DNA of 64,000 bases from Risungbinella massiliensis (lineage in GTDB: Bacteria > Bacillota > Bacilli > Thermoactinomycetales > Thermoactinomycetaceae). The position numbers and the translations under genes are program-made. A model generated the notes under the pieces. It was not told the DNA's origin. It did no database searches and was given only the letters and a program-made list of their open reading frames with translations. The stretch is taken from assembly GCF_000942395.1 (NCBI RefSeq), contig NZ_LN812103.1, positions 219,000 to 282,999 on the forward strand, in the 5' to 3' direction. Positions 1 to 8,431 of this stretch are shown piece after piece. How positions within the stretch are numbered: the stretch's first letter is position 1; each line of letters opens with the position of its first letter.

Positions 1-376
1 CGATGCACTGAGAACCAAATCGATCACTTGCTTCTCGGATGAGCTCAGGTCGACGAACAGCAGCACTATTGAGACTTACCTTATCAGCACCAGCACGTAG
101 AAGTTGTTGAATTTGTGTTAGATCGGAGATACCTCCGCCAACTGTTAGTGGAATAAAAAGCTCTTGGGCAGTGCGTTCCACTACGTCGAGCATCGTGGAA
201 CGCCCTTCTACCGTAGCGGAAATGTCGAGAAAGATTAGTTCATCTGCACCTTCTGCGTTATAGCGTTTTGCCATCGCAACGGGGTCTCCCATCTGGCGGA
301 GTCCTTGGAATTGAATCCCTTTTACCACATTCCCCTCTTTTACATCGAGACAAGGGATAATTCGTTTAGTTAACAT
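1..376 (-). CDS. hisF: Imidazole glycerol phosphate synthase subunit HisF (partial, C-terminus outside window)
   Basis: Cyclase subunit of the HisF-HisH complex. It uses ammonia from HisH to turn PRFAR into imidazole glycerol phosphate and AICAR. The visible N-terminal 125 codons begin [12 protein letters not shown], with the catalytic Asp of the CLDV strand and the VGGGI phosphate-binding turn typical of the TIM barrel. The ATG at 376-374 lies inside the end of hisA, so the two genes overlap by 11 bp. The rest of the protein, and any hisI/hisE, lie beyond position 1 on the minus strand. Confidence 0.95.
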   Translation of the reverse strand, partial: MLTKRIIPCLDVKEGNVVKGIQFQGLRQMGDPVAMAKRYNAEGADELIFLDISATVEGRSTMLDVVERTAQELFIPLTVGGGISDLTQIQQLLRAGADKVSLNSAAVRRPELIREASDRFGSQCI

Positions 377-1079
377 TCATTTTCTCCTCCTTATCCCAGA
401 TAGTTCCTTCATAGGCCGCACGTCCTACGATGACGGCTCTAGCGCCAGTTGGTTGAAGTGCTTGGAAATCGGATCGATCCCGAACACCACCTGAGGCGAT
501 AACATCACAGGAAACAAGGGAGCAGAGCAAGGCGGTTCGCTCTAGATTAGGTCCTTGCATGGTGCCATCGCGTTCGATATCGGTGTAGATGATACCTGCT
601 ACCCCTGCCTGATCCATCGCGGTCGCCAAATCCCAGATGGTCGCCTCTGATGCATCCAACCAACCATTGGTTGCCACTTTGTCCCCTTTTGCGTCCAATC
701 CTACATAGATCTTTCCAGGATATTTTTGAGCCAGTTGTTGAACCAATTTTGGATCTTCTACTGCGATCGTTCCCAAGATCACGGCTGCTGCTCCTGCTTG
801 AAGATAGGCAGCAACAGTTGCCTCGTCACGAATACCCCCGCCAACCTCAATGGGTACTTCACTTGCCGTAATCAGTTCTTGGATCAAAGAGAGCTGAGTA
901 GCTTTTTTGTCTTTGGCACCGTTGAGGTCGACGATATGGATGCGCTCTACCTGTTTAGAGGCAAAAAAACGGAGTGCTTCTTGTGGGGTGAGTGGCATTT
1001 CTCTTTTTTGCCCATAGTCTCCTTGATAGAGACGAACACACTCCCCGTTATATAGATCGATTGCCGGCCATATTTTCAT
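366..1079 (-). CDS. hisA: HisA, ProFAR isomerase
   Basis: 1-(5-phosphoribosyl)-5-[(5-phosphoribosylamino)methylideneamino]imidazole-4-carboxamide isomerase, the Amadori rearrangement step before HisF-HisH. It is a 237-aa TIM barrel with PAIDLYNG at the N-terminus (catalytic Asp), IEVGGGIR in the middle and YVGLDAKG (second catalytic Asp). I prefer the ATG at 1079, which has GGGAGG 11 nt upstream. A longer reading starts at TTG 1088 but that codon almost abuts the Shine-Dalgarno sequence. It overlaps hisH upstream by 32 bp and hisF downstream by 11 bp, consistent with translational coupling in one operon. Confidence 0.95.
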   Translation of the reverse strand: MKIWPAIDLYNGECVRLYQGDYGQKREMPLTPQEALRFFASKQVERIHIVDLNGAKDKKATQLSLIQELITASEVPIEVGGGIRDEATVAAYLQAGAAAVILGTIAVEDPKLVQQLAQKYPGKIYVGLDAKGDKVATNGWLDASEATIWDLATAMDQAGVAGIIYTDIERDGTMQGPNLERTALLCSLVSCDVIASGGVRDRSDFQALQPTGARAVIVGRAAYEGTIWDKEEKMNVN

Positions 1080-1665
1080 CTGATACAAATCCTCCCTCTA
1101 GTGCTTGTTTTAAAATGCGAAGGCCATTTTCTCCGCTTTTTTCTGGATGAAACTGGATTCCGATCACGTTGTTCTGTTGGATGATGGCTGGTATTTTCTC
1201 TCCATAGTCTGTAGTGGCGATAATCCAATCTGAAGAGGTATCTACCATATAGCTGTGGACAAAGTAAACATACTTTTCTGCAACATTGCCTTGTTCCCGG
1301 TGTAGCTGGTTCCAGCCCATGTGAGGTAAAGGGAGTTCCGAACGAATAAATCGAACAGTACCAGGTAACAGACCGAGACCACTCGTTCCTCCACCTTCTT
1401 CTCCGTACTCTACAAGTAGTTGCATACCAAGGCAGATTCCAATGAACGGCTTTTGTCTAGCTATTTCTTGCAATACATCCCGTAAGCCACGTTGATCAAT
1501 TTCTTTTATTGCAGCTGTAAAGGAACCAACTCCAGGGAGAATAATTGCCTCCGCAGCTCGTAATTCCTCAACACAATCCGTTAATTTTGCTTCGTATCCA
1601 AGAGTGACAAGTGCTCGTTCCACATTCCCTACATTGCCCATCCCATAATCGACGATTGCGATCAT
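1048..1665 (-). CDS. hisH: HisH, glutaminase subunit of imidazole glycerol phosphate synthase
   Basis: Class I glutamine amidotransferase that supplies ammonia to HisF. The 205 aa show the oxyanion region PGVGSF, the nucleophile elbow GICLGMQLL with its Cys, and the His-Glu pair in QFHPEKSG near the C-terminus, completing the catalytic triad. Length is normal for the family. The start codon overlaps the hisB stop in an ATGA arrangement at 1662-1665. It lies between hisB and hisA in the usual Bacillales order. Confidence 0.96.
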   Translation of the reverse strand: MIAIVDYGMGNVGNVERALVTLGYEAKLTDCVEELRAAEAIILPGVGSFTAAIKEIDQRGLRDVLQEIARQKPFIGICLGMQLLVEYGEEGGGTSGLGLLPGTVRFIRSELPLPHMGWNQLHREQGNVAEKYVYFVHSYMVDTSSDWIIATTDYGEKIPAIIQQNNVIGIQFHPEKSGENGLRILKQALEGGFVSDENMAGNRSI

Positions 1666-2243
1666 GCCAATACCCCTTTCGTCGATGGTAGCTCTTGGCT
1701 TACGACATGGATCGCTTCTTTGAGTGCTCGCCCAAACGCCTTGAATATACTCTCGATTTGGTGATGCGTGTTGGAGCCATGCAGGAGATCGATATGCAAG
1801 GTGATCCCACTATGCAGACAAAAAGCTCGGAAAAATTCTTCGACTAATTCAGTATCAAAAGTTCCTACTTTTTCGCGAGAGAAGGAAGCGCCAAAATGAC
1901 AATAAGGTCGTCCGCTAATATCGAGGGTGACTCGACTTAGTGTCTCATCCATTGGAACATAAGCTGTTCCATAACGTTCGATCCCTTTTCGGTCCCCTAG
2001 TGCTTGACGTACTGCTTGCCCAAGTACGATCCCTACGTCTTCGACTGTATGATGATCATCTACATCCAGATCCCCTTTTGCTTGAAGAGATAGGGCGAGG
2101 GAAGCGTGAAATGCAAATAAAGTTAGCATATGATCAAAGAATCCAACTCCAGTATTGATGGAGGAATTGCATTTTTGATCTAACTCCACTGTGCAAGAGA
2201 TCTGGGTCTCTTTGGTCTCACGAACGACTGTAGCTTGTCTCAT
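1662..2243 (-). CDS. hisB: HisB, imidazoleglycerol-phosphate dehydratase
   Basis: Mn-dependent dehydratase converting imidazole glycerol phosphate to imidazole acetol phosphate. This is the monofunctional 193-aa form without a phosphatase domain, so histidinol phosphatase must be separate, and a PHP-type candidate is divergent at 6229. Metal-binding signatures are visible: FFDHML, DDHHTVEDVG, FCLHSG and the C-terminal HHQIES. It overlaps the 3' end of hisC by 26 bp and ends in the ATGA overlap with hisH. Confidence 0.96.
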   Translation of the reverse strand: MRQATVVRETKETQISCTVELDQKCNSSINTGVGFFDHMLTLFAFHASLALSLQAKGDLDVDDHHTVEDVGIVLGQAVRQALGDRKGIERYGTAYVPMDETLSRVTLDISGRPYCHFGASFSREKVGTFDTELVEEFFRAFCLHSGITLHIDLLHGSNTHHQIESIFKAFGRALKEAIHVVSQELPSTKGVLA

Positions 2244-3252
2244 TTGGTTGCCACCTTTCGATTGCGCTTTGAAATAGAAGAAGATGTTGAGGTGTCATTA
2301 GGGAGATACGACAACACTCTCGTAAACTCTCTGTTGGAAAAAGCCTTAAACGAAATCCGTTTTGTTCACAGTACTGGGCAAATGGGAGCGCCTCTGCACC
2401 ATAGAGGAAAAAATAGTTGGCATAACTATTTAGCATCTTAAGTTCTGGAGTTCGTATTACTACCTTTTGAAGAATGGCTTCCAGTCGATCCATCATCTCA
2501 CATTGTTCTTTCCAGAAAAGTGTAACTCGCGACTTTTGACGGAGAAGTTCTGTTGCAATGGCTAACGAAAGATGATTGATTGGAAAAGGTAGTTCATATT
2601 GTTGGAGTAGTTGTCTGGTCGATTGGGTTGCGATCGCAATCCCAACTCGTAAACCAGCCATACCAAAGCTTTTGGACATGGTACGCAGTCGGATGACATG
2701 ATCTAGACTTAACCAATCCACTGAAGCATCTGTCGTTTCTTCTGCATCAAATCCGTAATAGGCTTCATCCAAAATAAGATAGCCCCCAACTTGTTCCATT
2801 GCTTGTGCACACTGTTTGATCCAATCAATTGGAAAGAGCTGACCAGTTGGATTGTGTGGGTTAGATAAAAAGAAAAGGGCAGGGCGTGCAGTTTGAATGG
2901 TTTCCAAAATCTTCTCCAATGAAAAAGAAAAGGATGAATCAGCTGGCACACTGACAACTCTACGTCCAGCTTGCTCTGCGCAGACTCGATACATGGTAAA
3001 GTCCGGTTCCAACATTAGAATAGGCTGGTCATTTTTCCCTAATACGAGGCAAATCTGTTGAATCCACTCATCAGAACCGTTGCGTGCTAAGAGATTATCC
3101 ACAGGAAGCTGAAAGAAGTTTGCATAAGCTTCGAGAAAGTTCGTTAAATGTGCAGAAGGATAGCGATTGATCTCTGCTTGCTGAACGATGGTTCCGATCT
3201 CCTCTGACGAGAGGGGCGAGCGGTAACTTTCATTGCTATTTAAAAGAATCAT
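2218..3252 (-). CDS. hisC: HisC, histidinol-phosphate aminotransferase
   Basis: PLP-dependent aminotransferase that makes histidinol phosphate. The 344-aa protein has SNPHNPTGQL in the cofactor-binding half, the DEAYYGF Asp-Tyr pair, and RTMSKSFGMAGLRVG containing the Schiff-base lysine. It starts directly at the ILLNSNES strand and so is about 15-20 residues shorter at the N-terminus than the B. subtilis form. The ATG at 3252 has an AAGGGAG Shine-Dalgarno and no better upstream start. It sits 3 bp downstream of hisD. Its position inside the his operon argues for the histidine role over other aminotransferase functions. Confidence 0.93.
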   Translation of the reverse strand: MILLNSNESYRSPLSSEEIGTIVQQAEINRYPSAHLTNFLEAYANFFQLPVDNLLARNGSDEWIQQICLVLGKNDQPILMLEPDFTMYRVCAEQAGRRVVSVPADSSFSFSLEKILETIQTARPALFFLSNPHNPTGQLFPIDWIKQCAQAMEQVGGYLILDEAYYGFDAEETTDASVDWLSLDHVIRLRTMSKSFGMAGLRVGIAIATQSTRQLLQQYELPFPINHLSLAIATELLRQKSRVTLFWKEQCEMMDRLEAILQKVVIRTPELKMLNSYANYFFLYGAEALPFAQYCEQNGFRLRLFPTESLRECCRISLMTPQHLLLFQSAIERWQPNETSYSRS

Positions 3253-3255
3253 CTC

Positions 3256-4530
3256 TTATTGGCTCCCTTCTTTTCGGATTCGAACAGATGCTGCGTGAGC
3301 TGTAAGTTCTTCTGCGATTGCCAATTCCTCTACATCGGATGCCTCTGCTAAAAGTTCTGCCTTGCTATAGTGGAGTATAGAGGTGCGAGTATAAAAATCA
3401 GATACGGATAATCCACTAGAAAAACGGGCTGTTCCTCCAGTTGGCAAGACATGACTTGGTCCTGCAAGATAATCACCCATTGCTTCAGGTGTCATGTCCC
3501 CAACAAAAATAGCACCTGCGTGCCTGATCTGAGCGGCAATGGCCCAAGGTTCTAACGTTTGGATGGAAAGATGTTCAGGAGCGATCTCACTGGCTAGCTC
3601 GATTCCCTCAGAGAGATTGGAAACCCAAATAGTATCGTGATAGTTTTGAAGTGATTGCTGGATAATCTCTTTGCGTGGTAATTGCTCCGTTTGGCTAACT
3701 AACTCTTTTTGAACTTGCTCGGCTAAAGTGCGAGAAGTAGTAATCAAATAAGTCTGTGCCTCTTCATCGTGCTCTGCTTGGGCGAGAAGATCAGCAGCGA
3801 TCCAAACCGGATTAGCTTGGCCATCGGCTATGATGGCTAGTTCGCTAGGTCCTGCGATAGAGTCAATACCAACATCTCCATAGACAAGTTTCTTCGCCGC
3901 CGCAACATAGCTATTACCTGGGCCGACAATTTTATCTACTTTTGGGATCGATTCCGTCCCATAGGCAAGGGCAGCAATCGCTTGGGCTCCTCCTACGGTA
4001 AATACTCGATCTACCCCAGCCAACCACGCTGCTGCTAGCACTTCAGAACGAACGTTGCCATCTTTGTTTGCAGGAGTGGTGATAAAAATTTCCTCAACTC
4101 CAGCTACCTTGGCAGGGATTGCTGTCATCAAAACAGTGGAAGGATAAGCTGCCTTGCCACCAGGAACATAGAGACCTACACGATTAAGTGGGCGATACCA
4201 TGCACCCAAAATCTTGCCAGCTGAAGAGGGAGCCATCTGATTGCTCGGTTTTTGACTCTCTTGAAAAGTGGTGATTTGTTGTTTTGCTCGATTTAATGCT
4301 TTTTGTAGAGCAGATGGGAGCTCTTCCCATGCTTTTTTCCATGCTGTTTTGGGGATCTCCATCTCGACCAAACGAAGGCCATCCCATTTTTCGGTGTATT
4401 CTTTTATTGCTTCATCTCCACGCTTTCGAACTTGGGACAGGATCTCTGCTACTTGTGTTAACACTTGTGGCTGGAGTGTACTATTCTCTCGTTTTTTCTG
4501 CCAAAATTGCTCTTGCGTCTTGATCTTCAT
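3256..4530 (-). CDS. hisD: HisD, histidinol dehydrogenase
   Basis: NAD- and Zn-dependent enzyme of the last two steps, histidinol to histidine. The 424-aa product contains GLYVPGGKAAYPS, VGPGNSYVAAAKK, GPSELAIIAD, QAEHDEEAQ and APEHLSI, the last two carrying the Zn and base residues. The ATG at 4530 has AGGAGG 9 nt upstream. A GTG at 4557 would place that ribosome site inside the gene, so I reject it. The 5' end overlaps hisG by 50 bp, unusually long even for this tightly packed operon. Confidence 0.95.
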   Translation of the reverse strand: MKIKTQEQFWQKKRENSTLQPQVLTQVAEILSQVRKRGDEAIKEYTEKWDGLRLVEMEIPKTAWKKAWEELPSALQKALNRAKQQITTFQESQKPSNQMAPSSAGKILGAWYRPLNRVGLYVPGGKAAYPSTVLMTAIPAKVAGVEEIFITTPANKDGNVRSEVLAAAWLAGVDRVFTVGGAQAIAALAYGTESIPKVDKIVGPGNSYVAAAKKLVYGDVGIDSIAGPSELAIIADGQANPVWIAADLLAQAEHDEEAQTYLITTSRTLAEQVQKELVSQTEQLPRKEIIQQSLQNYHDTIWVSNLSEGIELASEIAPEHLSIQTLEPWAIAAQIRHAGAIFVGDMTPEAMGDYLAGPSHVLPTGGTARFSSGLSVSDFYTRTSILHYSKAELLAEASDVEELAIAEELTAHAASVRIRKEGSQ

Positions 4531-5161
4531 TCGATGGACCCTCCTTCTCTTGGTCACTCCACTTTTGAATGAGTGGTTCGATCTCGGCTCTCTGTGTAAA
4601 GTAGGCGTGCTTGTTGACGATACAGCGAGCCTGAAGAGGTGCGAGTACTTTTCGTTCTACCAGTCCATTTGCTCGTAATGTACTTCCTGTTTCCACGATG
4701 TCGACTATTCCATCAGAAAGTCCCATTACAGCTGCTAGTTCTACTGATCCTTGTAGCGGAATACATTCCACTTCTTGTTGGAAGGTAGCAAAATATCGCT
4801 TCGTTACATTAGGATATTTGGTTGCAATGATTCGTAGTGGATCGTGTAACTCCCGATCTTTTCTCGTTGCAATCGCAAAGTGACATATTCCAAAAGGAAA
4901 TGAGAGGAGATGATAGACATCAGCTTGTGCTTCCAACAGAGTATCTTCTCCAACCACTCCCAGTGAGGCGATTCCTCTTTCGACATAGGTTGGGACATCA
5001 GAACCTTTGACCAACAAGAAGCGTATCTCTTCCGCCTCGACGACTAACTCTCTGCCTGCCTGCTTTAGCGCCTCTGCACAGGCTTGCTGCCCGCGTTCTT
5101 CTAAAAATTGTATATATTGCTTTTCCAAACGCCCTTTTGCGACCGCTACCGTTAACATCAT
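4481..5161 (-). CDS. hisG: HisG, ATP phosphoribosyltransferase (short form)
   Basis: First committed enzyme of histidine synthesis: ATP plus PRPP to phosphoribosyl-ATP. The 226-aa length is the short HisG type, which lacks the C-terminal ACT-like regulatory domain and needs HisZ as partner. That partner is encoded immediately upstream. N-terminal VAVAKGRLEK and the PRPP-loop region DIVETGSTLRANGL are visible. The start is two adjacent ATG codons (5161 and 5158) overlapping the hisZ stop. Confidence 0.95.
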   Translation of the reverse strand: MMLTVAVAKGRLEKQYIQFLEERGQQACAEALKQAGRELVVEAEEIRFLLVKGSDVPTYVERGIASLGVVGEDTLLEAQADVYHLLSFPFGICHFAIATRKDRELHDPLRIIATKYPNVTKRYFATFQQEVECIPLQGSVELAAVMGLSDGIVDIVETGSTLRANGLVERKVLAPLQARCIVNKHAYFTQRAEIEPLIQKWSDQEKEGPSNEDQDARAILAEKTRE

Positions 5162-6084
5162 CTTTGCTCCTTTCTTCCGAAAAGCTCTAACACTGGCATA
5201 TTGATCGCCATGCCAAACGAACTTGCCTCTTGGGAAGAAGGGAGACGATATCTACCACCAGTTGTAATCGGCTCTAGTGCTTCGGTTACATAAATCTGAC
5301 ATGTGATTCCTTCATAATAGGAGCGTTTAGGCGTAGCTCCGACATCTAATACGATTTCTTGTACACCACATTCTCTTAGTAATGAAGCAAACACCCGTAT
5401 CTCTTGTACTGCTTGCTGCCATGCAGGTGTAGAGATAGGAGGTTTTGGGAATGCGGTTGATTCTCGTTTTGGAAGATACATTAATAGTGAGAGAAGGGAT
5501 TGGTACTCCTCTGGTCTCTTTGAATTATTAATTAGACGTTGGATCGCTTCATTATTTTTATAGCGAATTGCTTCACGGAGCTGGGTCTCCTCGATGAGTG
5601 GAGAAGCAGGTAGATAAAATTGATAAAAATGATGATAGCCAATGACGGCAGTCATCGGAGCTTGCTGTATTTTTTCTTGCAAATAAGGAAGGATCACTTC
5701 TAATGTTTGCTGCTCTGCTAGTGGAAAAGGGGTTTGAAAAGCCTCTAATCCCAATTGACGACTCATCCCATCATTCCAAAAGGTATCACCTACATATGCC
5801 ACCCGATCAGCTAACCCATTGTCTTGAATCCTTTGTCTTGCTACCACTTCTGTCCAGTCATAACGCAATGATTCGACTTCGCCCTGTTCATTGAGCCATT
5901 TTTTCCGGACTGATAGATCCTCTCGTCCTTCCGCCACTAGTTGATCCCAACGATATCGCTCTAAAATTGGGAGTTCGATCGGTTGAAAACCTTGGGATAG
6001 AGCGAATTCGAGAAACTCCCATTCCCATCGCATTTTTCGAACATAAGCTGCGCCGCTTTTAACCTCCTCTGTTGACCAAGACAT
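5158..6084 (-). CDS. hisZ: HisZ, regulatory subunit of ATP phosphoribosyltransferase
   Basis: Paralogue of histidyl-tRNA synthetase without the anticodon-binding domain. It forms a complex with short HisG and carries feedback inhibition. The 308-aa sequence retains class II synthetase features: LRYDWTEVVAR in motif 2 position, a histidine-specific-like region (RSYYEGITCQIY) and GGRYRLPS. It is too short and divergent for a real HisRS. The ATG has GGAGG 7 nt upstream. It is the first gene of the his operon, so the operon promoter should lie in 6085-6210. Confidence 0.93.
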   Translation of the reverse strand: MSWSTEEVKSGAAYVRKMRWEWEFLEFALSQGFQPIELPILERYRWDQLVAEGREDLSVRKKWLNEQGEVESLRYDWTEVVARQRIQDNGLADRVAYVGDTFWNDGMSRQLGLEAFQTPFPLAEQQTLEVILPYLQEKIQQAPMTAVIGYHHFYQFYLPASPLIEETQLREAIRYKNNEAIQRLINNSKRPEEYQSLLSLLMYLPKRESTAFPKPPISTPAWQQAVQEIRVFASLLRECGVQEIVLDVGATPKRSYYEGITCQIYVTEALEPITTGGRYRLPSSQEASSFGMAINMPVLELFGRKEQR

Positions 6085-6121
6085 TTGACATCCTCCTGAC
6101 TACTCTGTATGCTTTATTTTA

Positions 6122-6153
6122 TTATCTCTCTAATGTGTTATCTCTCTAATGTG
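6122..6153. repeat. Perfect tandem 16-bp repeat in the his promoter region
   Basis: The unit TTATCTCTCTAATGTG occurs twice back to back (6122-6137 and 6138-6153) in the 144-bp gap between hisZ and the divergent phosphatase gene. On the minus strand it lies between possible promoter elements and the hisZ ribosome site. It could be a duplicated operator half-site or a slippage duplication. Confidence 0.8.
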
Positions 6154-6228
6154 ATAAAGTAATATATCCAAGTTAACATGATCACAGCCGATCGTCAAAT
6201 AAGATTTTGTTAAATAGGAGTGAGTTGG

Positions 6229-7059
6229 ATGGATCTATGGGATGCGCATATTCACACACCATTTTGTCCACATGGCACGTCTGATTCCTTAGAGCAGTAT
6301 GTAGAAACAGCGATCAGTCGAGGTCTTACGGGTATTATCTTTACCGAACATGCTCCGTTACCTCGATCATTTGTTGACCCCACACCCAAAAAAGACAGTA
6401 GTATGCGATGGGATGAAGTAGAAGTTTATTTAGAGGAAGTTCATCAGCTCCAAGTTCGATATGGTGATCAACTGACCATTCGAGCGGGATTTGAGATAGA
6501 TTACCTTCAAGGCTATGAACAAGAGACAATGGAATTTTTACAAAAATATGAGCCTTGTCTTGCTCATTCCCTCCTCTCCGTCCACTTCTTGCCACTTCCA
6601 AATAGGGAATTTCTCTGTCTCGATTATGATAAGAGGATGTTTGGAGAGATTGTCCAAGCTTATGGTTCGGTAAAAAAGGTCTACCAAGTCTATCGAGACC
6701 AGGTTCAAAACGTCTTAGCAAAGCCATTTGGTCGTTTGACCCCAATGAGATTAGGACATCTCAATCTAGTTCAAAAGTTTGAACAAGCTTATCCATTGAA
6801 GGAGACAAAGAAAGATACAGAACTGGTAGAGTGGCAAAGCCTTTTAGATCAGGTACAAATAGCTGGATTTAGCCTTGATTACAATACTTCGGGGATTGAT
6901 AAACCTTTATACGGTCAAACTTATCCATCGTCTATATTAGTTGCAGAAGCACAAAAGAGGGGAATTTCACTTATTTTGGGATCTGATAGCCATGAGGCGA
7001 AAACGGTAGGAAGATATTTCGAGGGAAAGGCCGGCAAAAATTGTTCACAAAATGAATAG
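6229..7059 (+). CDS. Histidinol-phosphatase, PHP family (HisK/HisJ type)
   Basis: Hydrolyses histidinol phosphate to histidinol, the step missing from the adjacent his operon. The 276-aa protein starts LWDAHIHTPFCPHG, with the HxH metal ligands. It continues with FTEHAPLP, a GFEIDY metal-binding strand, SVHFLP, RLGHLNL and the C-terminal GSDSHEAKTVGRYF, the ordered metal ligands of the PHP histidinol-phosphatase family. ATG 6229 has AGGAG 8 nt upstream. A GTG at 6220 would be fused to that site. The gene is divergent from hisZ and shares its control region. Confidence 0.9.
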   Translation: MDLWDAHIHTPFCPHGTSDSLEQYVETAISRGLTGIIFTEHAPLPRSFVDPTPKKDSSMRWDEVEVYLEEVHQLQVRYGDQLTIRAGFEIDYLQGYEQETMEFLQKYEPCLAHSLLSVHFLPLPNREFLCLDYDKRMFGEIVQAYGSVKKVYQVYRDQVQNVLAKPFGRLTPMRLGHLNLVQKFEQAYPLKETKKDTELVEWQSLLDQVQIAGFSLDYNTSGIDKPLYGQTYPSSILVAEAQKRGISLILGSDSHEAKTVGRYFEGKAGKNCSQNE

Positions 7060-7122
7060 ATTCTATTTATATAGTAGTCTATTTTTGTGAGATACAATAT
7101 CGTTATATTTGCCATTAGGCAG

Positions 7123-7167
7123 ATAACCAACATTCGGGGAGACCGTATCAATCCGGATGTTGGTTAT
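7123..7167. repeat. 15-bp inverted repeat upstream of the lipoprotein gene
   Basis: ATAACCAACATTCGG (7123-7137) faces CCGGATGTTGGTTAT (7153-7167), 14 of 15 positions complementary with a 15-nt loop. No T-run follows on either strand, so it is not a standard terminator. It lies 50 bp before the start of the lipoprotein gene and could be a leader hairpin or an operator. Confidence 0.6.
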
Positions 7168-7216
7168 CAACATCGGATGATATAGGTCGCTCCTACTAAA
7201 AAAGGAGAGATTGAGT

Positions 7217-7711
7217 ATGAAAAAATTAGTAAGTGTCGTAATCGCAGGAATGATCGTAACAGGGTGCCAATCATCCCAAACAGCAGAACAACAAGTACCA
7301 GTACAACAAAAGGAAGTAACAACAGAAGGACCATCTGTTCCAGAAAAGACATTAATACCAGACACAGAAAAGTTAGTAGCTATTGATAGTAATAGTTCGA
7401 TCATCGTTCCAGACAATTGGGATGTAACGAAAAAGACACCTTCGGAACAAAATGTAGAAACATACATCGAATTCTCGTTTAAAGGATCGACTCTTTTCGT
7501 TTTAAGAGGATACACAGGATATACAGAAACAAAGTGGGATCAGGATTTTGAAGGTGGACTAGAGAAAAAACTCGCAGTAAAACAAAACATTATTTACTCC
7601 TACATGGATACAACAGAACCTAGCCAAGAAGCACTAGAGGATGAAGTACTACTCGAAGAAACACAAAAAGAATGGGCAAAGGTAGAAAATGTAGTGAAAA
7701 CCTTCCAGTAA
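7217..7711 (+). CDS. Putative lipoprotein of unknown function
   Basis: The 164-aa product starts with a lipoprotein signal peptide: MKK, a hydrophobic stretch and the lipobox VTGC, so Cys20 would be lipid-modified and the mature protein anchored outside the membrane. A Gln/Glu/Thr/Pro-rich linker follows. The C-terminal domain (about residues 60-160) has mixed charge, including SSIIVPDNWDV and a repeated YTGYTETKW-like strand, resembling small extracytoplasmic stress lipoproteins, but I do not recognise a family. ATG 7217 has AAAGGAG 9 nt upstream; TTG 7211 would be too close. A strong terminator follows at 7753-7790, so it is probably monocistronic. Confidence 0.75.
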   Translation: MKKLVSVVIAGMIVTGCQSSQTAEQQVPVQQKEVTTEGPSVPEKTLIPDTEKLVAIDSNSSIIVPDNWDVTKKTPSEQNVETYIEFSFKGSTLFVLRGYTGYTETKWDQDFEGGLEKKLAVKQNIIYSYMDTTEPSQEALEDEVLLEETQKEWAKVENVVKTFQ

Positions 7712-7752
7712 TCGAACAAGACGATACAACGATTACCATCCGATGTTGAAAA

Positions 7753-7790
7753 AGACGAACGAACTAGTTTTTAGTCGTTCGTCTCTTTTT
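7753..7790 (+). terminator. Rho-independent terminator after the lipoprotein gene
   Basis: AGACGAACGA pairs perfectly with TCGTTCGTCT across a 12-nt loop and is followed by TTTTTA. Confidence 0.9.
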
Positions 7791-7808
7791 ATATAGAGGG
7801 GGCTTAAG

Positions 7809-8414
7809 ATGACAAGAAAAAGTATAGGGAAAATGATAGACAAAGTATTACTTTGTTTCCTCAGTTTGCTTGCCATTTTAACAGGTTACTCCATATATAG
7901 TGTTTGGTCTTTTGGTGGAGTAAATCAATTAGTCAAAACCGATGCTGCCATTGTATTAGGAGCAGCGGTCTAGGAGGACAAACCCTCTCCTGCACTAAAA
8001 GAGAGGATCAATCATGCAATATGGCTCTATCAAAAAGGATACGTACAGAAAATCATTTTTACTGGTGGTATAGGTGACCAAAAAACGATGTCAGAGGCAG
8101 AAGTATCACGAAATTATGCTTTGGAGAAACAGGTAAAGCCAGAAGATATTCTGATCGAGAGTAAGTCAAGAACAACAGAAGATAATCTTCGATATGCTTA
8201 TGATGTGGCAAAACAGAATGATCTAAAGACATATACCATCGTAAGTGACCCTTATCATATGAAACGCGCAATTGTGATCGCCGAGGATTTAGGGATGGAA
8301 GTATATTCTTCCCCTACACCTAGCACGGTTTTTCGCAGTTTTAAAACAAAGTGGTCCTTTTTCTGGCAAGAATGGTATTACTATATTGATTATCAAATAA
8401 GTCGTTCCACATAG
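7809..8414 (+). pseudogene. YdcF/SanA-like (DUF218) membrane protein gene with in-frame TAG
   Basis: A well-placed ATG (AGGGGG upstream) opens 54 codons with one N-terminal membrane segment (about residues 15-35) and the DUF218 start DAAIVLGAAV. It then hits TAG at 7971-7973. The same frame continues without interruption to 8414: EDKPSPALKERINHAIWLY, FTGG, ESKSRTTEDNLRYA and DPYHMKRA are all typical of the family. The family usually has Trp at the stop position (AAVWGD), so a single TGG to TAG change explains the break. The full product would be 200 aa. It is either a recent nonsense pseudogene or needs stop-codon readthrough. Confidence 0.85.
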
Positions 8415-8431
8415 CTAGAAGAAGTATGGTT

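Noticed and set aside
650-871. Plus-strand open frames over hisA
   Set aside because: They are antisense shadows of hisA with no ribosome site and biased composition.
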